Positions 1 through 5,981 of a stretch of DNA of 11,252 bases are shown in pieces. The notes beneath the pieces are model-generated. The model had not been told where the DNA came from. It searched no databases and saw only the letters and a program-made list of their open reading frames with translations. The translations under genes and the position numbers were made by a program. Every line of letters starts with the position of its first letter. The stretch's first letter is position 1. This DNA is from an uncultured Desulfobacterales bacterium (GTDB taxonomy: Bacteria > Desulfobacterota > Desulfobacteria > Desulfobacterales > G020354645): positions 1 to 11,252 of the forward strand of contig CAMYNZ010000087.1 of the NCBI GenBank assembly GCA_947259865.1, given 5' to 3'.

Positions 1-1
1 T

Positions 2-1429
2 CGGATATATCTAAATGCCAAATTCAAAGGCACAGAAGTGTCAACGGAACTGGAGAACATGGTCCGTCGAAAAGTGCTCAACGAACCCTTTTTTCTCATG
101 GCCTTGGATTTGAGTATGTGGATGCTGGCGGCTATAATTTGGCCGATTATTTACTGGAGCCTTGGTTTAGGATCCGATTTGACGCAGCGCGCATTGTTAT
201 TAAGCTTGAGCACTGGCTTTATCACCGTGATTGTTGCCTTCTTTTTGTTGGAGCATATTTCACAGAAGCGGCTGGCGCCCTATTTTTTCCCGGACGGCGG
301 ACTTACTGCCATCCCGAAGACTCTGCGCATCCGGATCCGCACCCGGCTGGTTGCCCTGCTTTTTGCCTGCAATCTGATTCCCCTTTTAACAATTCTGCAT
401 CTTTTTCATAGAATCACCCTTAAATACTCGGATCCGGCTTTGGCAATACAGCAGTTAAGACCGGTTATGTATACCAACATCTTCATCTTTATCGGTTTTG
501 GCATGTGTTTGACGATGCTGGTGAGCAAGAATCTTTCCAGCCCGTTTAAAGAAATCCTTAACACCTTAAGGTCGATTAAAAACGGTAATTTTGATCAAAA
601 AGTTCAAGTCACTTCCAACGACGAAATCGGCTATACCGCTGATGTCATCAATGACATGACCGAAGGGCTCAAGGAACGTCAACGTCTGCGCAGATCACTG
701 GACCTTGCCATGGAGGTCCAGCAAAATCTTATGCCGAAGTCAAATCCGGAGGTGCTGGGATTGGATATTGCCGGAACCAGCATCTACTGTGAAGAAACCG
801 GTGGTGACTATTTTGATTACCTGAATGTCGGCAGTAAGGGCGAAGGAAGAATCGGTGTTATTGTGGGCGATGTCTCTGATCACGGAATCCAGTCAGCGTT
901 GCTGATGACCACGGCCAGGGCATTTTTACGTCAACGGGCCTCCCTGTCAGGCGACCTCGATCGCATCGTTTACGATGTTAACCGGCAAATTTCCCATGAC
1001 GTCGAGGAATCCGGGCGATTCATGACTCTTTTTTTTAGTGAAATTGATCGCCGAAACAATAAGATCCGCTGGGTGAGGGCCGGGCACGATCCGGCCATGA
1101 TATATGATCCCGTCTCAACCCGTTTTAAAGAATTGAACGGCAGCGGTCTACCTCTGGGGGTTTTCGAAAATTCGGTTTACACACAGTTTGAGAGAACAAT
1201 TACGCCCGGACAAATAATATTAATCGGCACAGACGGCATCTGGGAGTCCCATAACCCCCGGGGTGAAATGTTTGGTAAAGATAGATTTAAAGATATAATC
1301 AAAACCCATGCCGATTTACCGGCCAAGGAAATTATTGGGGTGGTGATCTCAGCCCTGGACGAATTTAGTCGTCCGCTCCAAAAAGAAGATGATGTAACGC
1401 TGGTGATCGTTAAGGTTCAAGAATTGTAG
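2..1429 (+). CDS. Membrane-anchored HAMP / SpoIIE-type PP2C serine phosphatase (5' partial)
   Basis: Likely dephosphorylates a Ser/Thr-phosphorylated partner, such as an anti-sigma-antagonist, in response to a membrane-sensed signal (RsbU/SpoIIE family). The frame is open back to the window edge, so the true start is probably upstream. A GTG at 38 with AAAGG seven bases before it is the only internal alternative near the edge. Numbering from that GTG: four hydrophobic segments (about 17-43, 52-73, 102-121, 145-163), a HAMP domain (about 163-215), a short coiled linker with RRSLDLAMEVQQNLMP, then the phosphatase domain (about 240-463). Metal-binding motifs are intact: GGDYFDY (255-261), GDVSDHG (277-283), AGHDPAM (348-354), GTDGIWE (397-403) and DDVTLVI (451-457). 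It is therefore probably active. No anti-sigma or STAS partner lies downstream; the next gene is convergent, 7 bases away. Family assignment is secure; the partner is unknown. Confidence 0.9.
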   Translation, partial: RIYLNAKFKGTEVSTELENMVRRKVLNEPFFLMALDLSMWMLAAIIWPIIYWSLGLGSDLTQRALLLSLSTGFITVIVAFFLLEHISQKRLAPYFFPDGGLTAIPKTLRIRIRTRLVALLFACNLIPLLTILHLFHRITLKYSDPALAIQQLRPVMYTNIFIFIGFGMCLTMLVSKNLSSPFKEILNTLRSIKNGNFDQKVQVTSNDEIGYTADVINDMTEGLKERQRLRRSLDLAMEVQQNLMPKSNPEVLGLDIAGTSIYCEETGGDYFDYLNVGSKGEGRIGVIVGDVSDHGIQSALLMTTARAFLRQRASLSGDLDRIVYDVNRQISHDVEESGRFMTLFFSEIDRRNNKIRWVRAGHDPAMIYDPVSTRFKELNGSGLPLGVFENSVYTQFERTITPGQIILIGTDGIWESHNPRGEMFGKDRFKDIIKTHADLPAKEIIGVVISALDEFSRPLQKEDDVTLVIVKVQEL

Positions 1430-1436
1430 CCGTCGG

Positions 1437-1961
1437 TTATAATTGTTTCAGGTACTGCAAAGTGGACGCTGCAAAACCGAAATCTTCCGGGGGTTCAAAG
1501 CCCTGGACCCGCAGGCTCATGGCAATGATTGCGAAATGATGAACGGCGTGAAACTTTAAAAATTGCAGTTCTCGCTCTACCGTAGAAAGACTGAATGGGT
1601 TTTTCTCCGTACCCTGGTCGCTTTCGTCGTTTTTAACCGCCACACCGTTATCCGATTCATCGGTAACAGCAGTCAATTCGTTTAGGGCGGCCATGGTGTT
1701 ATTGATTTTCTGTATACACAGCTGCCTATCCGTCTCCACACCTTCCTCTCTGTTACGGGCATCATAGTCGACTTTTTCGTGCCAGCCGGTTAAAAAACAA
1801 TCGTAAAAATCCAGAATATGGCGGATGTGTTTACCGACACCGGATTTGAAGTATGGATTTTTATTATTGCAGTAGAGTTCATCACCGATTTTTCGGATAA
1901 GGTCGATGGCCTGCTGAAGATACTGGTTGTTTTCACGAACTAAGCGCTGGCGGTCGATCAT
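1437..1961 (-). CDS. DinB-like four-helix-bundle protein
   Basis: Predicted 174-residue DinB/YfiT-fold protein. Members bind a metal through three histidines, and some act as thiol- or bacillithiol-dependent transferases. The substrate of this one is unknown. Visible family marks are VGKHIRHILDFYDCF (42-56), with H45 and H48 in helix 2, the VDYDARNRE segment (64-72), and FLKFHAVHHFAIIA (134-147), with H138, H141 and H142 as C-terminal metal-ligand candidates. The C-terminal PPEDFGFAASTLQYL is also typical of one DinB subgroup. The ATG is preceded by a strong AGGAGG (1970-1975 on the complement), so the start is well supported. Residues about 98-120 form an acidic, probably disordered insert holding two DESDxG repeats. 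The gene is convergent with the phosphatase gene, with no room for a conventional terminator between them. Confidence 0.8.
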   Translation of the reverse strand: MIDRQRLVRENNQYLQQAIDLIRKIGDELYCNNKNPYFKSGVGKHIRHILDFYDCFLTGWHEKVDYDARNREEGVETDRQLCIQKINNTMAALNELTAVTDESDNGVAVKNDESDQGTEKNPFSLSTVERELQFLKFHAVHHFAIIAMSLRVQGFEPPEDFGFAASTLQYLKQL

Positions 1962-1969
1962 GTCATTTT

Positions 1970-1975
1970 CCTCCT
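1970..1975 (-). promoter_or_regulatory. Ribosome binding site of the DinB-like gene
   Basis: A perfect AGGAGG on the minus strand lies eight bases before the ATG at 1961 and fixes the start. It is the strongest Shine-Dalgarno sequence among the minus-strand genes here. Confidence 0.75.
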
Positions 1976-2017
1976 AACGATCAGATGCGGTTGTCATCGG
2001 CAGAAAGTTCCACAGGA

Positions 2018-2045
2018 ATTAATACATCTTAGGGCAGATTTTCAA
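2018..2045 (-). promoter_or_regulatory. Candidate sigma-70-type promoter for the DinB-like gene
   Basis: Read on the minus strand, TTGAAA (2040-2045) is followed after 16 bases by ATTAAT (2018-2023), matching the -35 and -10 consensus at 5/6 and 4/6. It would give a leader of roughly 50 bases before the ATG, containing the AGGAGG. The match is by eye only, and AT-rich intergenic DNA gives such matches by chance. Confidence 0.3.
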
Positions 2046-2136
2046 GAAAAATAGGTCTCGAGAGCCATACCTTGCCAGAATCAATGAATACAGTTCCTTA
2101 AACCGTTTGTACCTGCTATATTAGCCGCTTGTGCCA

Positions 2137-2166
2137 TTGACCGGGAGCCTGGAATAATGGAATACT
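2137..2166 (+). promoter_or_regulatory. Candidate promoter for the HyuA-like gene
   Basis: TTGACC (2137-2142) lies 18 bases before AATACT (2161-2166). The left arm of the 10-bp inverted repeat falls between the two boxes, where a repressor site could be. The leader to the ATG at 2301 would be about 130 bases. This is weak evidence without a TSS or comparative data. Confidence 0.25.
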
Positions 2167-2202
2167 AAAATGATGGATAAAACATTAAAGTTCATTATTC
2201 CA
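2150..2202. repeat. Inverted repeat TGGAATAATG / CATTATTCCA
   Basis: The two perfect 10-bp arms (2150-2159 and 2193-2202) are separated by 33 bases upstream of the HyuA-like gene. The spacing is too long for a rho-independent terminator, and no T-run follows. The arms could be paired half-sites for a DNA-binding regulator, or chance in AT-rich DNA. Confidence 0.35.
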
Positions 2203-2300
2203 TTTCTGCAATAACGAATGCGTTCAAAAAGGCACAAAAATGGGTTGGCCTTTCGTCTGTTTATAGCGAGATTAAATCTGTTCAAATTGGACTAAATGAC

Positions 2301-4262
2301 ATGATGCATTTTGCGTATGGGCTTGGGATAGATGCAGGCGGAACCTATACGGATGCCGTTTTACTTGATTTTGCTAGCGGCAAAGTCATCACCAGCTGCA
2401 AAGCGTCCACCACGCTGCCGGATCCTTCCAAGGGTATCCGGGACGCACTGGCAGGAATCGAACCGGCTTTGTTACCAAAGGTGTCGATGGTCTCCCTGGC
2501 GACAACCTTTGCTACCAATGCCATTGTAGAAAATCGCGGCGCCGCAGCCGGCTTGATTCTGGTGGGATATGACGAATTTCCACCGGATATACCTGGTGAA
2601 ACCCGGGTGCTCAGGGTACAAGGTGGTCACACCGTAACCGGCGAGGAAAAAAATCCATTGGATCAGGCCGCGATTGTAAAAAACCTGGACAACTTTTTGT
2701 CGGACGTTGAGGCTGTCGCCGTAACTGCTTTTTTTTCGGTACGCAATCCTGACCACGAAACCCGGGTGGCAAACCTTATCCGGCAAAAATACGACATGCC
2801 GGTTGTCCGGGGACACCGGTTATCCATGCGCTTGGATGCTTTTAAGCGGGCAACAACAGCCTGGTGGAATGCACGCCTTATACCTCTGATCAGTGGCTTG
2901 ATCAAGGCTACAAAAGGTGTCCTTTTGGAAAAAGATATTGATGCGCCGTTTATGGTGGTTCGGGGAGATGGTACCCTGATGTCTGCTCAAACCGCCCTTG
3001 ATCGGCCGGTAGATACGTTGCTTTCCGGACCGGCCGCGAGTATCATGGGTGCCAGGCACCTGACGGGTCTTCAAAATGCCCTGATTGTTGATATGGGCGG
3101 CACCACCACGGATATGGCAGCTTTATCGGGGGGCAAAGTCACCATTGATCCCCAAGGGGCACATGTGGGCAGATGGAAAACCCATGTGGAAGCTGCCAGT
3201 GTCAGGACCGTCGGTCTGGGTGGTGATAGTATAATTGCCCTCAATCCGGATCGATCCCTGGTTGTGGGTCCCCAAAGGGTCGTTCCGCTTTGCATCGGCA
3301 GCGTGCAGGCGCCCGAAATTCTGGAGATGCTTGAAAAAATTCAAGCATCCGCCCCGAAGTTACCCTTTGGTCGCGTAAACCCGTGTTCATTCTATTTTTA
3401 TAACGGTTCTGCAAATAAACCGGATCAAAGGCATTTACCGGCTGGACTAAATGGCGGGATTGTTAGCGAATGTATCCGGTTCAGGGACACCCAGCACTGG
3501 TTTACAGGCAGCCAGGTGGCATTGCATGTGGACACCGGTCTTGTCGTTCACTGTGCATTAACTCCCACCGATGTGCGCGTGGCCGGCGGTCGGTTTGATT
3601 TAGGGCATTCCGAAGCTGCACGAATCGGTGTTGAGATTTTCGCACGGCATTTCGGTCTGAGCACATCCGAATTCAGTCGATGCGTGGAGAAAGCAATCAG
3701 TAAGAAGTTGTGTTTGGAGGCCATAACCCTGTTGGCCAAAAAAAACGATCAAGCCCTTGGTCAACTGGTGGATCAATGGTTTGATCCCTCACCTGCGGAT
3801 CCGAGCCCCATCGGTGTGGATGTGCGTGTTTCTTTAAGAGCACCGGTGGTCGGAGCCGGTGCACCGGCTGCCGAGTGCATCCCTCAAACCTTCAAGCGTT
3901 TTGACACCCAATGCATTTTACCCGATGCTTACGCGGTTTCGGTGGCAGTGGGAGCGGTGGTCGGTATGGTGGATAGAACCATGACTGCAATAATTCGTAA
4001 AACTGACAGCGGTCGTTTTGTATTACATTCTGAAAGCGGTAAGACTGAATACGACACCATCCATGAGGCCGTGAAAGAAGGGCAACAAATACTGGAAGCA
4101 TTGGCCCGAATTACCATGAAACGCGACCAGGTTATGGAGCCGGTGTTGAATTTTAGCGTGACGGAGAAACAAGCCAAAACCGCCGGCGGTGAGGAAATTT
4201 ATCTTGAGACCCAATTAAGTTTGCGGGCCACCGGCCGGCCCAATGTCTGGCAGCAATTCTGA
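2301..4262 (+). CDS. Hydantoinase/oxoprolinase-family protein (HyuA-type ASKHA ATPase)
   Basis: This 653-residue protein belongs to the family of the ATP-dependent N-methylhydantoinase and 5-oxoprolinase A subunits and acetone carboxylase beta. Members use ATP to activate a carbonyl or amide substrate; the substrate here cannot be told. The N-terminal phosphate loop is GIDAGGTYTDAV (9-20), with the characteristic ATTFATNAIVE (67-77). The second phosphate motif is DMGGTTTDMAAL (264-275), followed by VGLGGDS (304-310). GAGAPA (518-523) resembles the ASKHA adenosine motif. The start is the first of two consecutive ATGs; GLGIDAGG at residues 7-14 is where the family usually begins, although no good Shine-Dalgarno is visible. 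Length fits the single-subunit members. No HyuB partner gene is adjacent, which is unlike classical hyuAB loci and suggests a different or independent role. A truncated ybaK-like gene follows after three bases. Confidence 0.85.
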   Translation: MMHFAYGLGIDAGGTYTDAVLLDFASGKVITSCKASTTLPDPSKGIRDALAGIEPALLPKVSMVSLATTFATNAIVENRGAAAGLILVGYDEFPPDIPGETRVLRVQGGHTVTGEEKNPLDQAAIVKNLDNFLSDVEAVAVTAFFSVRNPDHETRVANLIRQKYDMPVVRGHRLSMRLDAFKRATTAWWNARLIPLISGLIKATKGVLLEKDIDAPFMVVRGDGTLMSAQTALDRPVDTLLSGPAASIMGARHLTGLQNALIVDMGGTTTDMAALSGGKVTIDPQGAHVGRWKTHVEAASVRTVGLGGDSIIALNPDRSLVVGPQRVVPLCIGSVQAPEILEMLEKIQASAPKLPFGRVNPCSFYFYNGSANKPDQRHLPAGLNGGIVSECIRFRDTQHWFTGSQVALHVDTGLVVHCALTPTDVRVAGGRFDLGHSEAARIGVEIFARHFGLSTSEFSRCVEKAISKKLCLEAITLLAKKNDQALGQLVDQWFDPSPADPSPIGVDVRVSLRAPVVGAGAPAAECIPQTFKRFDTQCILPDAYAVSVAVGAVVGMVDRTMTAIIRKTDSGRFVLHSESGKTEYDTIHEAVKEGQQILEALARITMKRDQVMEPVLNFSVTEKQAKTAGGEEIYLETQLSLRATGRPNVWQQF

Positions 4263-4265
4263 TTT

Positions 4266-4517
4266 ATGAAAACCGTGATAACTGAAAAGCTGGAAGCACT
4301 TAAAATCAATTATACCTTTAAACCCCACAGTCAGCCGGTTTATACCTCCGAAGCTGCTGCCCGGGAACGGGGTGTGCGTCTATCCCAGATTGTCAAGACC
4401 ATCCTGTTCAAGGATCGCAACGACAGGATGGTGGTGTCAGCAGCGGTAACAAACTTGTTGCCTCCGGAAGTTCTGCGCATCGCCAAACCGTCTCTTCCAG
4501 TTCAGACGCGCGTTTAG
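4266..4517 (+). pseudogene. Truncated YbaK/EbsC-type (aminoacyl-tRNA deacylase) gene
   Basis: The first 55-60 residues match the N-terminal part of YbaK/ProX/EbsC editing domains, which hydrolyse mischarged aminoacyl-tRNA. Visible marks are the helix before PVYTSEAAARERGVRLSQIV (24-43) and KTILFKDRNDRMVV (44-57), including the family's KT/S-lxF-K strand and the conserved lysine. Full-length members run to about 150-160 residues. Here, after about residue 60 (near 4440-4455), the reading continues only through the antisense of the 3' end of the MmgE/PrpD gene and stops at residue 83, so the rest of the catalytic domain is absent. The start is three bases after the HyuA-like stop with no clear Shine-Dalgarno, so it was probably translationally coupled. 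It is most likely a non-functional remnant. A short functional protein cannot be excluded. Confidence 0.65.
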
Positions 4518-5745
4518 CCGTCAACATGCCCTGTGTCAGCCAGCGGAATTTTTGGCGCAGTTCCCTGTCCGTCGGGGGGGTTTCAGCATCCCATTTGGCT
4601 TGCACTTCTCCTGAATTATATACCGTGCCGGTTTTTGTTTGAATCTCAACCCGGGCAAAGCGTTTGGCCGGAAATTGTCGGCTAAAGGCTGCATTTTCAA
4701 TTACTTCCACACAGTCACAAAGCCGTAAAACAGCGGAATCTTTCAGGGCATTATGGCTTAGTTCCTGTTGACCCAACCGGCCGTACACCAGAATAGCAGC
4801 GACTGGAAACGGCAAACTATATTGCGCCGCTTCGGTAGTTCGCGGGTGGCGGCAGGTTAATCGAGCGGCTTCGTGAAAAGTGGATACCCTGATTGCCTGT
4901 ACGTTTCCGGAGGCGATCTGATATTTTTGTTGTAATGCCCGGACTCCTTCTACTGCAGGTTGCGCCCAACGGCAAACCGCATGGGGTTTAAAATATTGCT
5001 TGCCGAATTGCCACTCAGCTCCCAGATCGGTCCAGATGTCTTTAACCCCATCCGCTTCTACAGTTAGGGCGGGGGCACCGCTAAAATTGCCCCGGGCCAA
5101 AAAAGCGCTACTGACGCCGGCCATTGCCCCCCATCCCGAGCCATCCTTTAACATCGTCGGATGATCAATACACCGCATCATCTGGGATCGCGGACCATGG
5201 TATTCGGCAATCCCCAGGGCATGCCGGGTCGCTTCACGTCCCAAACCAAGCCGGCGGGCCGTAACGGCGGCACTACCCAGCGCGTTCCAGGCCCCTGAAG
5301 TATGGTAATCGCAGGCGGTGGCATGCAAAGCGATTCCGGCCCGCAAAGCCACTTCGTATCCGATGATCAGGGTCGTTAAAAGCTCTTGACCGGTTACTTT
5401 TTGGTTTTCTTTGCCGTCAAGCACAGCCAACACAGCCGGTACGATTGCCGCGCCGGCATGTCCCTTGGCCAGCGGATGTCCATCATGAATATCCAGGGCA
5501 TCGATCGTCATTCCATTGGCCAGGGCCGCACCGGGGGGCGATACTTCGCGGCCATCCATCCAGAGATAGGCACCGGTTCCGCCAAAACTCGAAGCTGCAA
5601 AATCATGGATTATTTGTGAAAGTTCCGTCTGTCTGCCGGCGATGCCCGTTCCTAAAACGTCCAGCAGGCAACGCCGTGCCTGATGCTTAATTTTTACAGG
5701 AAAGTCTTTCCAGTTTGTATCATGAATAAAATTGATTACTTCCAT
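4408..5745 (-). CDS. MmgE/PrpD family protein (2-methylcitrate dehydratase-like)
   Basis: This 445-residue member of the MmgE/PrpD family includes 2-methylcitrate dehydratases, cis-aconitate decarboxylase and other lyases. Exact substrate is not inferable. Expected landmarks are present: the N-terminal CLLDVLGTGIAG (26-37), the DALDIHDGH segment (82-90), KGHAGAAIVPAVLA (94-107), the YHTSGAWNALGSAA block (147-160), and KPHAVCRW-x-QPAVEG (253-267), all in the family's usual order. The family-like C-terminus ends near SLLPLL (431-436). The final nine residues, TPPSCRCDP, are encoded antisense to the truncated ybaK-like gene and look like read-through past a lost native stop. An in-frame TGA lies three codons before the ATG at 5745, fixing the start region, but no good Shine-Dalgarno precedes it. 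A tiny ORF ends one base before this ATG and could couple translation. Confidence 0.85.
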   Translation of the reverse strand: MEVINFIHDTNWKDFPVKIKHQARRCLLDVLGTGIAGRQTELSQIIHDFAASSFGGTGAYLWMDGREVSPPGAALANGMTIDALDIHDGHPLAKGHAGAAIVPAVLAVLDGKENQKVTGQELLTTLIIGYEVALRAGIALHATACDYHTSGAWNALGSAAVTARRLGLGREATRHALGIAEYHGPRSQMMRCIDHPTMLKDGSGWGAMAGVSSAFLARGNFSGAPALTVEADGVKDIWTDLGAEWQFGKQYFKPHAVCRWAQPAVEGVRALQQKYQIASGNVQAIRVSTFHEAARLTCRHPRTTEAAQYSLPFPVAAILVYGRLGQQELSHNALKDSAVLRLCDCVEVIENAAFSRQFPAKRFARVEIQTKTGTVYNSGEVQAKWDAETPPTDRELRQKFRWLTQGMLTAKRASELEETVWRCAELPEATSLLPLLTPPSCRCDP

Positions 5746-5746
5746 T

Positions 5747-5827
5747 TTAATTCAGCAGTTTTTGAATATTTTGTTTGCATTCTTCTATCAAATAAGATTT
5801 ACACCTCCCAAATATCTCAAATGTCAT
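5747..5827 (-). CDS. Possible 26-codon upstream ORF of the MmgE/PrpD gene
   Basis: A minus-strand ATG at 5825-5827 opens a 26-codon frame that begins MTFEIFGRCK and ends IQKLLN, then TAA. The stop lies one base before the MmgE/PrpD ATG (TAAAATG), a spacing typical of translational coupling. The composition is protein-like (charged and amphipathic), as at the C-terminus of a larger protein, so it may be a coupling leader or a remnant of a lost upstream gene. It has no clear Shine-Dalgarno, and I recognise no family. Chance occurrence is quite possible at this length. Confidence 0.25.
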   Translation of the reverse strand: MTFEIFGRCKSYLIEECKQNIQKLLN

Positions 5828-5885
5828 ATAATTCTTTGATCATCAACCCATAAATTCTAAGCAGGAATTTTGAAAGGGGTGCAAA

Positions 5886-5981
5886 ATGAGTGTAAACCTA
5901 TTTCTGTCGCCAAAAAAGGCTGCCAGGGAGCTGCCTGCAGATAAAATGGCCCGGATCGATCGATATGTTGATTCTCTGTAA
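5886..5981 (+). CDS. Possible 31-codon small protein, family not recognised
   Basis: ATG at 5886 is preceded six bases earlier by AAAGGGG (5873-5879), a reasonable Shine-Dalgarno, with a TATAAT at 5827-5832 further upstream but no matching -35. The frame encodes 31 residues starting MSVNLFLSPKKAAREL and ending RIDRYVDSL, with mixed charged and hydrophobic residues rather than low-complexity shadow sequence. Its TAA (5979-5981) directly abuts the TAA of the convergent aminotransferase gene (TTA at 5982-5984). It may be a real microprotein, the tail or head of a degraded gene, or chance. Confidence 0.3.
   Translation: MSVNLFLSPKKAARELPADKMARIDRYVDSL

Larger units (their letters stand above)
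1962..2300. other. Divergent intergenic region between the DinB-like and HyuA-like genes
   Basis: This 339-base stretch has no convincing gene on either strand and is more AT-rich than its flanks. It holds one weak candidate promoter in each direction, an 8-bp palindrome TCTCGAGA (2056-2063), and a 10-bp inverted repeat (2150-2159 and 2193-2202). I see no tRNA, riboswitch-like conserved core or terminator with a T-tract. Confidence 0.6.

Noticed and set aside
118..411. A 97-codon plus-strand frame inside the phosphatase gene
   Set aside because: It overlaps the transmembrane-coding region of the real gene in another frame and lacks family-like features.
1421..1450. Weak AT-rich inverted repeat (AATTGTA...TATAATT) at the convergent stop codons as a bidirectional terminator
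   Set aside because: The stem needs a G-T pair on one strand and a mismatch on the other, is AT-only, and has no adjoining T-run.
2056..2063. Palindrome TCTCGAGA in the divergent intergenic region as an operator
   Set aside because: An 8-bp palindrome occurs by chance often enough, and it does not overlap a credible promoter.
2472..4214. Several 60-115-codon minus-strand frames opposite the HyuA-like gene
   Set aside because: All are shadows of a gene with intact family motifs throughout; none has a convincing start site or family mark.
5827..5832. Perfect TATAAT as a promoter for the 31-codon ORF
   Set aside because: No -35-like hexamer lies at 16-18 bases; the nearest (TTTACA, 5798-5803) is 23 bases away, and the region is AT-rich.
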